DNA of 64,000 nucleotides. It comes from Komagataeibacter rhaeticus (GTDB taxonomy: Bacteria; Pseudomonadota; Alphaproteobacteria; Acetobacterales; Acetobacteraceae). A program made the position numbers and the translations under genes. The stretch covers positions 248,001-312,000 of the forward strand of contig NZ_NKTZ01000001.1 of the NCBI RefSeq assembly GCF_003207855.1. Direction: 5' to 3'. Shown piece by piece: positions 1-7,334 of this stretch. The first letter of the stretch is position 1. Each line of letters opens with the position of its first letter. The notes beneath the pieces are model-generated. The model saw nothing but the letters and a program-made list of their open reading frames with translations, searched no databases and was not told the origin of the DNA.

Positions 1-314
1 GCAAGGTGGCGCAGCCCCGCCACGAAGTGGTAGACCAGCGCCAGCGCCCACCCGGCCAGCAGCAGCTGCCCCAGCGGGTTGCCGGTGACCTTCTGCACCT
101 TGCTGAAAGATTTGGGTCCCTTCGCCGCCGCGCTGATCCAGCACAGGCCAAGTGCCGAGCCGCCCGCGGCTGCAACACCGGCGGCGCGGTTCGCGATTGA
201 AAGGAACATGGAAAGACGGAAGCGGTAGACCTGGAGGTGTGGGGACATAGGCCGCCTGGTCAGAGTTCCGTCGCTTCGCTGCCCTACATAGAGCGCATCA
301 CGGACATCCTGCAT
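1..314 (-). CDS. sdhC: Succinate dehydrogenase cytochrome b556 subunit (SdhC), 5' part
   Basis: This gene runs off the left edge, so only the first 104 codons are present. SdhC is the membrane subunit that binds heme b and quinone in complex II. Reading from the ATG at 314 gives the family signature RPMSPHLQVYR followed by SMFLSIANRAAG, a first membrane helix rich in Gly, Ala and Leu, and then LVYHFVAGLRHL, which carries the conserved heme-ligand histidine region. The soluble N-terminal stretch of about 24 residues before SPHLQVYR is slightly longer than usual; an internal ATG lies in that motif, so the true start could be a little later. The flavoprotein and iron-sulfur subunits would be expected beyond the edge. 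The family assignment is firm. Confidence 0.9.
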   Translation of the reverse strand, partial: MQDVRDALYVGQRSDGTLTRRPMSPHLQVYRFRLSMFLSIANRAAGVAAAGGSALGLCWISAAAKGPKSFSKVQKVTGNPLGQLLLAGWALALVYHFVAGLRHL

Positions 315-375
315 GGTCGTCTCGTCAATTTCCCTGTTATGGCTTCGGTTTGTTCCGTTGCCTTGTCTGAATTCG

Positions 376-404
376 GTCCTACGCCTGGCGGAAGGCCGGG
401 TCAA
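376..404 (-). promoter_or_regulatory. Candidate sigma-70 promoter for sdhC
   Basis: On the minus strand a TTGACC hexamer (399-404) is separated by exactly 17 bases from TAGGAC (376-381), about 60 bases before the sdhC start. The spacing is right but the -10 box is a weak match, so this is only a candidate. Confidence 0.25.
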
Positions 405-501
405 CGCACGCCCGGAACACGAGGTTGAGAGACACAGGCCCGCCCCCACGGCGGTACAGCCCCGCCAGACCGCCATCCAGGCCCGTCCGGCGGGGTGTCG
501 T

Positions 502-1521
502 TCAGTGCCCGAGCAGGTCGAGTGCGACCATGGTCTCGGCAATCTGGACCGCGTTCAGCGCGGCCCCCTTGCGCAGGTTGTCGGCCACGCACCAGAACCC
601 GAGTCCATTGGGCACGGTGGGGTCGATGCGCAGGCGCGAGACATAGGTCGCATCCTCGCCCGCGACTTCCAGCGGGGTGGCGTAGCCGCCATCCTCGCGC
701 TTGTCGTGCAGCACCACGCCGGGGGCCGTGCGCAATGCAGCGCGCGCGCGTTCGATATCAACGGGTTCCTCGAATTCCACCGTTACGGCCTCGGCATGGC
801 CAATAAACACGGGAACCCGCACGCAGGTGGCGAAAACCGCGATGTCGGGATCAAGGATCTTGCGGGTTTCCACCGCCATCTTCCATTCTTCCTTGGTCGC
901 GCCGTCATCCATGAAGCGGTCGATGTGGGGAATGCAGTTGAAGGCGATCTGCTTGGTGAACTGCTCGGCCTTCAGCGGGTCGCCCACCAGGCTGCCGCGT
1001 GACTGGTTGAACAGTTCGTCCATGCCGCTTTTGCCCGCACCCGCCACCGCCTGGTAGGTGGCCACCACGACGCGCCTGATCGTGAACAGGTCATGCAGCG
1101 GCTTCAGCGCCACCACCATCTGGATGGTCGAGCAGTTGGGGTTGGCGATGATGCCGCGCTTGGCCTTCTTCACATCATTGGGATTGACCTCGGGCACCAC
1201 CAGCGGCACATCCGGCTCCATGCGGAAATGCGAGGTGTTGTCGATCACGATGCACCCCGCCTTGGCCGCGCGGGGCGCGTGCACGGCCGAAACCGCCCCA
1301 CCGGGGGAGAAAAGGGCGACATCCCATCCGGTAAAGTCAAAGGTTTCCAGGTTCTGGACCTTCAGCACCTTCTTTTCGCCAAAGGAGACTTCCTTGCCCG
1401 CCGAACGGGCGGATGCCAGGGCCACGATCTCATCCACAGGGAACTGGCGCTCGGCCAGAGTCTTGAGGATTTCGCGCCCCACAGCGCCGGTGGCGCCCAC
1501 CACCGCAACGCGGTAACCCAT
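502..1521 (-). CDS. asd: Aspartate-semialdehyde dehydrogenase
   Basis: Asd reduces aspartyl phosphate to aspartate semialdehyde, the branch point to lysine/diaminopimelate, threonine and methionine. The 339-residue product has the usual family length. It opens with the NADP-binding loop GATGAVG (residues 9-15) and carries the catalytic cysteine C130 in the NPNCST motif. I start at the ATG at 1521, which an AGGAAAG Shine-Dalgarno precedes by a few bases; the longer open frame upstream adds residues with no family match. It is a single gene, divergent from zwf across a 281-base gap that must hold both promoters. The same strand carries sdhC downstream. Confidence 0.96.
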   Translation of the reverse strand: MGYRVAVVGATGAVGREILKTLAERQFPVDEIVALASARSAGKEVSFGEKKVLKVQNLETFDFTGWDVALFSPGGAVSAVHAPRAAKAGCIVIDNTSHFRMEPDVPLVVPEVNPNDVKKAKRGIIANPNCSTIQMVVALKPLHDLFTIRRVVVATYQAVAGAGKSGMDELFNQSRGSLVGDPLKAEQFTKQIAFNCIPHIDRFMDDGATKEEWKMAVETRKILDPDIAVFATCVRVPVFIGHAEAVTVEFEEPVDIERARAALRTAPGVVLHDKREDGGYATPLEVAGEDATYVSRLRIDPTVPNGLGFWCVADNLRKGAALNAVQIAETMVALDLLGH

Positions 1522-1802
1522 AATCTTCTTTCCTGTCCTGTCATGCCGGCCCACCCGCAAGACCGGAATGCGCCGTAACTCTAGCGACACCTAGAGCCTG
1601 CGCCCCAAAGGTGCAAGCAGCACGACCCGCGTCAAACCGGGAATCGAATCGGGGGTAAGGTCAAGGTTGCATGCCCCATGCGGTGGTAGGCATTGCCCAT
1701 CGGTGCGTGCCGGGTGCACACTTGATCCATTGCGCCGGCGCGCGGGCGGTTCATGCCGCCTGTCCGCCATGCGGCGCACAGGCAAGGACGGTTAGAGAGA
1801 TC

Positions 1803-3353
1803 ATGCCCCTATCAGCTGACACTTCCACAACATCCGCCCCCGTGGCCCCGCTTCCGGTAACGCCCGCGGGCGTGCGCCCCGCACCCGCATGCACCCTTGT
1901 CATATTCGGCGCGCATGGTGACCTGACCAAGCGGCTGCTCATGCCAGCACTCTACAACCTGGCGGGCAACCGGCTGCTGGACGGGAATTTCCGCATCATC
2001 GGCGTGGACCGCGTGGACAGCACCACCGGACAGTGGCGCGACGGGCTGGCCGCGATGATGCAGTCTTTCACCACCGACCCCAATGCCGAGTTCCATCCCG
2101 CCCATATCGATGCCGCGCAGTGGGGCTGGCTGGCGGAGCGGCTGGAATACGTGCGGGCGGATTTCACGGATGTGGATGCCATCCGCGCGCTGGGGGAAAA
2201 GCTGCCTGGCAATGCCATTTTCTACCTTGCCATTCCCTCGCGCTTCTTCGCCCCCGTGGTGGAGACGCTGGGCCGCGCGGGCGTGGTGGCGCAGAAGGAT
2301 GGCGCGTTCCGCCGCGTGGTGATTGAAAAGCCCTTTGGCTCCGACCTGGCCAGCGCGCAGGAACTCAACCGCCGCGTGCTGGCGGTCCTGGACGAGTCGC
2401 AGGTCTTCCGCATCGACCACTTCCTGGGCAAGGAGACGGTGCAGAACATCCTGGCCATGCGATTCGGCAACCTGATCTTCGAGCCGCTGTGGCGCAACGA
2501 ATATGTGGACCATATCGAGATTACCGCCGCCGAGACCATTGGCGTGGAACAGCGCGGCGCGTTTTACGAACCCACCGGCGCGCTGCGCGACATGGTGCCC
2601 AACCACCTGTTCCAGCTTTTTGCCATGGTGGCGATGGAGCCGCCCAACACCTTCGATGCCGAAAGCGTGCGCAACGCCAAGGAACAGCTGTTCGAGGCCG
2701 TGACCCCGATCGACCCGCGCGATGCGGTGCGCGGGCAGTACGCGGCGGGCACGGTGGAAGGCAGGCCGATGGTAGGCTACCGTGAAAGCCCGGGCGTTTC
2801 CCCGCACAGCAATACCGAGACCTATGTGGCGCTCAAGCTGCATGTGGAGAACTGGCGCTGGGCGGGGGTACCGTTCTACCTGCGCACCGGCAAGGGGCTG
2901 GGTGGCCGCCGCACCGAGGTGGTGGTCCAGTTCCGCAAGCCGCCCATGCTGATGTTCCGCAATACCGAGACGGCTGACCTGCCGCCCAACCGCATCATCC
3001 TCAACATCCAGCCCGCGCAGGGGCTGACGGTGGAACTGGGGGCCAAGAAGCCGGGACCGGAAATGGACCTGACCGACGTGCAGGCCCGCTTCCGTTACGA
3101 GGACGTTTTTGCCGCCAGCCCCAATGTCGGCTACGAGACCCTGCTGTATGACTGCCTGATTGGTGATGAGACGCTGTTCCAGCGCGCCGATAACATCGAG
3201 GCGGCCTGGAAGGCGGTTGACCCCGTGCTGCAGGCCTGGGCGCAGGACCGGGCGGGGCCGGAACCGTATGCCGCCGGTACGACCGGCCCGAAGGGGGCGG
3301 ACGACCTGCTCCAGCGCGACGGGCGGGCATGGTACCCGCTTGACGGAGCCTGA
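1803..3353 (+). CDS. zwf: Glucose-6-phosphate 1-dehydrogenase
   Basis: Zwf oxidises glucose 6-phosphate to 6-phosphogluconolactone with NAD(P), feeding the oxidative pentose phosphate route that dominates sugar metabolism in acetic acid bacteria. The 516-residue product shows the Rossmann fingerprint GAHGDLTKR (residues 36-44) and the active-site segment RIDHFLGKE near residue 203, with the substrate-binding lysine and catalytic histidine in place. The ATG at 1803 is chosen because the family fold begins about 30 residues later and an AGAGA box precedes it; the frame stays open upstream without homology. The first 30 residues are Ala/Pro/Thr rich and likely disordered. An intergenic repeat follows the stop codon directly. 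Confidence 0.96.
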   Translation: MPLSADTSTTSAPVAPLPVTPAGVRPAPACTLVIFGAHGDLTKRLLMPALYNLAGNRLLDGNFRIIGVDRVDSTTGQWRDGLAAMMQSFTTDPNAEFHPAHIDAAQWGWLAERLEYVRADFTDVDAIRALGEKLPGNAIFYLAIPSRFFAPVVETLGRAGVVAQKDGAFRRVVIEKPFGSDLASAQELNRRVLAVLDESQVFRIDHFLGKETVQNILAMRFGNLIFEPLWRNEYVDHIEITAAETIGVEQRGAFYEPTGALRDMVPNHLFQLFAMVAMEPPNTFDAESVRNAKEQLFEAVTPIDPRDAVRGQYAAGTVEGRPMVGYRESPGVSPHSNTETYVALKLHVENWRWAGVPFYLRTGKGLGGRRTEVVVQFRKPPMLMFRNTETADLPPNRIILNIQPAQGLTVELGAKKPGPEMDLTDVQARFRYEDVFAASPNVGYETLLYDCLIGDETLFQRADNIEAAWKAVDPVLQAWAQDRAGPEPYAAGTTGPKGADDLLQRDGRAWYPLDGA

Positions 3354-3360
3354 ATGACGG

Positions 3361-3438
3361 AAGTTTCTGGGTGTCGCCTTTTTTTAAAAAGGCGGCGTTC
3401 TTTCGAAGCTTCTGCAAAAAGCTGCACCAAAAACCTTC
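3361..3438 (-). repeat. Double-hairpin intergenic repeat, copy 1
   Basis: This is one of eight clear copies in the window of an element about 80-90 bases long. Read on the minus strand it has an outer arm (GTTTTTGGTG), a first hairpin of the AAGCTT...AAGCTT type, then a GCCGCC...GGCG hairpin and the inverted outer arm. It lies between zwf and a convergent small gene. Confidence 0.8.
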
Positions 3439-3504
3439 TTTGATTTTAAAGCGCTATCATGAGCTGACTTATCAGACAGTCTCTTATTTTCCCAACCTGA
3501 TATG

Positions 3505-3538
3505 AAAAAAGCCCACCCCGTCACAGGGTGGGCTTTTT
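3505..3538. terminator. Bidirectional rho-independent terminator
   Basis: An 8-bp perfect stem, GCCCACCC (3511-3518) with GGGTGGGC (3526-3533), is flanked by an A-run on the left and a T-run on the right. It can therefore end transcription from both zwf and the convergent gene ending at 3578. Confidence 0.9.
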
Positions 3539-3577
3539 GTACGGCGGCGGGTCACCCCGCCTGTTTCCGGCCCGGTA

Positions 3578-4114
3578 TTACTGGGCGGCGGGCGCGGCCG
3601 TGCCGGTCTGGGCCGCCGCGCGGGCCTGCTGCTGTTCGGCATGCTCGGCGTCGCCCTGCGTGAACAGGGTGTCGGCGTTCTTGCGCTGCTTCTTGCTGAA
3701 GCTCTGGTACAGCGTGGCGAAGGCGGAATTCAGGGTCTGCATGTCATGCGCGCGCTCTTCCACCAGTTCGGCATAGGACTGCATGTTCTCCACCGCGTTC
3801 ATCTGCGGCAGTTTTTCGCGGCGCGTCTCGATGGCGTCATGCAGGCGCTGGCCATTGGTGCGCATGTCCTCGGCGAAGGGAGTCCAGAGGGCTTCCTGCT
3901 TTTTGGTGATGCGCAGCTGGTCATGCAGGGCCTTGATATGGGCTTCCACCTGCTCGGGCTCCGGGTCACGCGGGGTATGCGCGAGGGAGGCGGTCGGGTT
4001 GGCCTGGGGGGCCTGCGTCTGGGTGGCCGGTGCCTGGGTGCCCGGTGTCTGGGCCATGGCAAGGGCAGGCAGCATGAACAGGGCGGCGGCAGGCAGGAAA
4101 CGACGGAACATCAT
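3578..4114 (-). CDS. Secreted Spy/CpxP-like (LTXXQ) periplasmic protein
   Basis: The 178-residue product has a classical signal peptide (MMFRRFLPAAALFMLPALAMA, cut before Q), then a Gln/Pro/Thr-rich linker of about 40 residues and a predominantly helical C-terminal half. The helical part contains repeats resembling the LTXXQ motif of the Spy/CpxP family (QLRITKKQEALW and a later FSKKQRKNADTLF), in which paired short helices form a curved periplasmic chaperone or stress-sensing dimer. I start at the first of two adjacent ATGs (4114), with AAGGA upstream; 4111 is equally possible. The gene follows a second small secreted protein on the same strand with a 58-base gap. Function is inferred from motif and export signal only. 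Confidence 0.65.
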   Translation of the reverse strand: MMFRRFLPAAALFMLPALAMAQTPGTQAPATQTQAPQANPTASLAHTPRDPEPEQVEAHIKALHDQLRITKKQEALWTPFAEDMRTNGQRLHDAIETRREKLPQMNAVENMQSYAELVEERAHDMQTLNSAFATLYQSFSKKQRKNADTLFTQGDAEHAEQQQARAAAQTGTAAPAAQ

Positions 4115-4172
4115 GATATGTAGTGTCCTTGGCGGGATATTGGAGGAAGAGGGGCTGGCTGGCGCCGCGCGC

Positions 4173-4508
4173 TCAGTAGCCACCACCATACGGGTAATAG
4201 GCCGGCGGCGGCGGGGGCGGGGGCGGCGCGGGGTAATAGGCGGGCGGGGGCGCTACCGCGCCACGTTCCGCCATGGCGCTGCCCAGCATGGCACCGACCG
4301 CAAGCCCCGCGAGTCCGCTGCCCACCGCCAGGCCCGCACCGCCGCCCCGGCGGCCATCATGCCAGCCGCCCCGTCCGGGCGGCGGCCCGCCATGCCACTC
4401 CCGACCACCCCGGAAGGGCTGGGCATGGGCCGCGGGCGCGGCCGCTGCCATGATGCCCAGCGTCAGACTGGCGGAAAGGAGGGATGCTGTAAGTTTGTGC
4501 AGGTGCAT
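4173..4508 (-). CDS. Small secreted Gly/Pro-rich protein with a glycine-zipper segment
   Basis: From the ATG at 4508 the product is 111 residues with a clear signal peptide ending AAPAAHA. The mature part begins with a Gly/Arg/His-rich stretch, then a hydrophobic Gly/Ala segment (GLAVGSGLAGLAVGAMLGSA) of the glycine-zipper type often seen in outer-membrane-associated proteins, and a tail of eight consecutive prolines between tyrosines. An in-frame ATG at 4529 would add seven residues but has no clear ribosome site; GAGG lies before 4508. I do not recognise a specific family and propose only that it is an envelope protein. It probably shares a transcript with the Spy-like gene. Confidence 0.55.
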   Translation of the reverse strand: MHLHKLTASLLSASLTLGIMAAAAPAAHAQPFRGGREWHGGPPPGRGGWHDGRRGGGAGLAVGSGLAGLAVGAMLGSAMAERGAVAPPPAYYPAPPPPPPPPAYYPYGGGY

Positions 4509-4594
4509 GGCGCTTGAAAACCTCGACATGTCGTAAAACCGGGTAACGGGACCACAATGGTCCGTGCTCGTGTCGAAACGATGGCCGTGCGGGC

Positions 4595-5242
4595 CTACGC
4601 CACCCATGGCAACCGTTTTGTCAGGGCGGAGAGCCGGTGGCGGCGCAGTTCGCTGCGCGCACGGGCGTCGTTTGTCATGTAATTGAGCTGGATGGTATAG
4701 CGCGGCCCGACATAGGGCCGGTGGCCATGCCAGGTATCCGGCCCGTTGGGGAAGACCAGCAGCGTGCCGTTCACGGGCGGGATCTCGGCGGCGAAGTCTT
4801 CCAGGTCATCCGGGCCGCGCAGCAGGCGCAGGCAGCCTTCGTGGCGTGACCAGGCCTCTCCTTCGCTGTCCCCGTTCAGGTACAGCAGCACGGTCACCCG
4901 CTTGCTGTCGGAATCGCGGTGGATGCGCCCGTCCCGCGCCCGCGTGCGGCCGCGCAGGGTCAGCATGGTGGGCGCGGTATCAAGGTCCAGCCCGAACTTG
5001 CCCGCGATCAGCCCGCGCAGGCGTGGGCCCTCCAGCTCTGTCACAAGCCGTGACATGAGCGGGGAAAGGTCCAGCGCCTCGGGTGGGAAGGACCCGCCGG
5101 AGCGGATCAGGGGCAGGCTGGCCGCAAGGGCGTGCAGATCCGCCGCCCCGATGAAATGCGGCACCACCACATGGGCGAATGGCGTGCGGGAGACGGGTGC
5201 CGCCTCGAACGCCGCATAGTCGGGGGTGACGGGCTGGATCAT
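4595..5242 (-). CDS. 2OG-Fe(II) oxygenase superfamily protein
   Basis: The 215-residue product carries the iron and 2-oxoglutarate ligands of a prolyl-4-hydroxylase-type jelly roll: an HxD pair in IHRDSDSKRVTVLLYLN, a distal histidine in TWHGHRPY and an arginine in RYTIQLNY. Such enzymes hydroxylate protein or small-molecule substrates; the substrate here cannot be told. The ATG at 5242 has a good CAGGA ribosome site; an in-frame ATG at 5311, just after the stop of the upstream gene, would add 23 residues without homology. It lies downstream of the AhpD-like gene on the same strand, probably as a two-gene operon. Confidence 0.75.
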   Translation of the reverse strand: MIQPVTPDYAAFEAAPVSRTPFAHVVVPHFIGAADLHALAASLPLIRSGGSFPPEALDLSPLMSRLVTELEGPRLRGLIAGKFGLDLDTAPTMLTLRGRTRARDGRIHRDSDSKRVTVLLYLNGDSEGEAWSRHEGCLRLLRGPDDLEDFAAEIPPVNGTLLVFPNGPDTWHGHRPYVGPRYTIQLNYMTNDARARSELRRHRLSALTKRLPWVA

Positions 5243-5322
5243 GCCATCCTGCAGGCGGGGGTTGGTGGACAGGGCCGAGACTACGGCCAGATCGGCTCCC
5301 CCGCAAGGCATGACCGCGCGGC

Positions 5323-5661
5323 TTACGGCACGACCGTATCCACCGCGTCCAGCACGCGGCTGGAATAGACCACGGCGGCACCCGCGTTCAGCGCCACGGC
5401 AACGCCCAGGGCCTCGGCAATTTCCTCCCTGCTGGCGCCCGCCTTCACGGCGGCGGTGGAATGGACGGAGATGCATCCGTCGCACCGTGTGGTGACGGCA
5501 ACCGCCAGTGCGATCAGTTCACGGGTCTTGGCATCCAGCCGGCCGGTTTTCATGGCCGCGCCGTCCAGCGTCTGGAGTCCCTTCAGCGTGTCGGGGGACA
5601 GGGTGGCAAAGGCGTGGATGGACTCGCCCAGATGGGCGCGGTAGGCGTTCCAGTCAGTCAT
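5323..5661 (-). CDS. Carboxymuconolactone decarboxylase / AhpD-like protein
   Basis: This 112-residue protein belongs to the small all-helical AhpD-like fold. The diagnostic motif CDGCISVH contains the CxxC disulfide pair and the nearby histidine that act in peroxidase-linked thiol reduction. Homologues sit with oxidative-stress genes or decarboxylate muconolactones; with the CxxC motif the redox role is more likely. The start is ATG at 5661, with GGAGAG six bases upstream; a GTG immediately before it is an alternative. The ribosome site is part of two inverted repeats in the upstream gap. A probable 2OG-Fe(II) oxygenase gene follows on the same strand. Confidence 0.85.
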   Translation of the reverse strand: MTDWNAYRAHLGESIHAFATLSPDTLKGLQTLDGAAMKTGRLDAKTRELIALAVAVTTRCDGCISVHSTAAVKAGASREEIAEALGVAVALNAGAAVVYSSRVLDAVDTVVP

Positions 5662-5740
5662 CACAAACTCTCCATTTCGGACCCTTTGAGTTCACCAGAT
5701 GGAGAGAACCCCTGTCATGACACAGTTTGGCGAGTTTGTG
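5662..5740. promoter_or_regulatory. Nested inverted repeats in a divergent promoter gap
   Basis: Two separate inverted repeats occupy the gap between the AhpD-like gene and zapE. CACAAACTC (5662-5670) pairs with GAGTTTGTG (5732-5740), and CTCTCCAT (5668-5675) pairs with ATGGAGAG (5699-5706). They overlap the ribosome site of the AhpD-like gene, so they could be an operator or an RNA fold hiding that site. A role is inferred, not shown. Confidence 0.35.
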
Positions 5741-5781
5741 CCCTTGAAGGGGTTTTTTTAACGGACTATCGCCAGATTATT

Positions 5782-6991
5782 ATGGATACGGACATAGCCC
5801 CCGCCCGCCCGTCCACTGCGGCGCTGCCCGCAGGCACCGGCCCCTTCGCCGCCTATGAGGCCCGCGTGGCTTCTGGCCGTCTTGATCGTGATCCCGAGCA
5901 GGAAAAGGCTGCCCGCAGGCTTGACCGCCTGTGGCGGGAACTGCGTGACTACCACCCCGTGGTCCAGCAGGCCGCGCCACAGGCCACAGGCCACGGGCTG
6001 GCTGGGCGGGCTGAAGGCGCGCCTGGGCCTGGCCCCGCGCCCCGCCACCGAAAACCCCCGTCCGCGCGGCGTCTACATGGTGGGGCAGGTGGGGCGGGGC
6101 AAGACCATGCTCATGGACCTGTTCTTCAGCCTTGCCCCGGTGGAGCACAAGCGCCGGGTGCATTTCCACCGCTTCATGCAGGACGTGCACCAGCGCCTGC
6201 ACGACATGAAGGAAGCCGACCCGGACCTTGCCGATCCCATCCCGCCGCTGGCCCGCCAGATCGCGCAGGAGGCGTGGCTGCTGTGCTTTGATGAATTCCA
6301 GGTCAATGACATAGCCGACGCCATGATCCTTGGCCGCCTGTTCGACTACCTGTTCGCCGATGGCGTGGTGGTGGTGGCCACGTCCAACACCCGGCCCGAG
6401 GACCTGTTCCAGGACCGTCCCGGCGCCGATGCCTTCAAGCCCTTCATTGCCGCCATCCTGAAGGAAGTGGATACCGTCATCCTCGATTCCCCGCGTGATT
6501 ACCGGCGCGGCAACGCGCATGGCATCCAGACATGGATCATCCCCGCCGATGACGCGGCGCGCAGGGCGCTCGACTCCGTCTTTACCCGTCTTGCCGCCGG
6601 TGCGCCGGTTATTCCCGTCACGCTTGACGTGATGGGCCGCGGCCTGAAGGTGGCGCAGGCGGCGGGCCCGGTTGCCCGCTTCTCCTTCGCCGATCTGTGC
6701 GGCAGGCCGCTTGGGGCGGGGGACTACCTGGCGCTGGCCACGCGCTTCCCCAACCTTGTGCTGGACGGCGTGCCCCGCATGGGGCCGGACAATTTTGACG
6801 AAGCCAGGCGGTTCATCGTCCTGATCGACACGTTGTACGAACAGAACGTCAAGCTGTTCGCCTCCGCCCAGGACAGGCCCGACGCCATCTATGCGAAGGG
6901 GCAGGGGGCGACCGCCTTCGAGCGCACGGCCTCGCGGCTGGAGGAGATGCAGAGTGCCGCCTACATGCGGCTGCCGCACCTGAACGCCTAG
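5782..6991 (+). pseudogene. zapE: ZapE/AFG1-family P-loop ATPase, frameshifted
   Basis: ZapE (AFG1-like) is an ATPase linked to cell division and, in mitochondria, to quality control of respiratory complexes. Here the N-terminal 60 or so residues, from the ATG at 5782 (FAAYEARVASGRL, LWRELRDYHP), are in one frame. The rest, beginning near TGWLGGLKARLGL and including Walker A GQVGRGKT, Walker B LLCFDEFQVND and the normal C-terminus, is in another. The break falls on CCACAGG repeated in tandem (5977-5983 and 5984-5990). Deleting one 7-base copy restores a continuous 400-codon frame through the family-typical PQATGWLGG. So this is a very recent mutation, a reversible slippage site, or a sequence error. 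An internal start at 5855 would give an ATPase with a foreign N-terminus. Confidence 0.85.
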
Positions 6992-7334
6992 GCGGCTGGA
7001 ATGGCGGCAGGGTCACGCCATCGTGACGGTTATGGCGGTGGTGTGACTGCCGGGGCGGTAGGCAAGCGGCACCGTCTTTGCTTGGGTATGGGCAAGTTCG
7101 CATCAGCCGGGCGCGTGGCTGCGGATAAGGATGTTTTGCAGCGCCCCGTCCCGCCATCCGGGGCAGGCACGAAAATGTCAGTATGCGCGGCAAGCAGACC
7201 TGCTCCTGATGAATGATGGCGGCACCCGGCCAAGGGTGCGGCTAGGGTAGCGATACAAATCGGGCCGGTGGAAGTCTGGCCGGACCCGAAAATAGCGCGG
7301 CCACAAAGGCCGCCAGCGAGGAGATGTCTTCAAT
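6992..7334 (+). other. Intergenic region upstream of sucA
   Basis: This 343-base gap has no convincing gene. It must contain the promoter of the sucA operon, but I see no confident -35/-10 pair. A small hairpin (GCACCC 7222-7227 with GGGTGC 7234-7239) lies about 95 bases before sucA, and a GAGGAG ribosome site precedes the sucA ATG. Confidence 0.5.
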
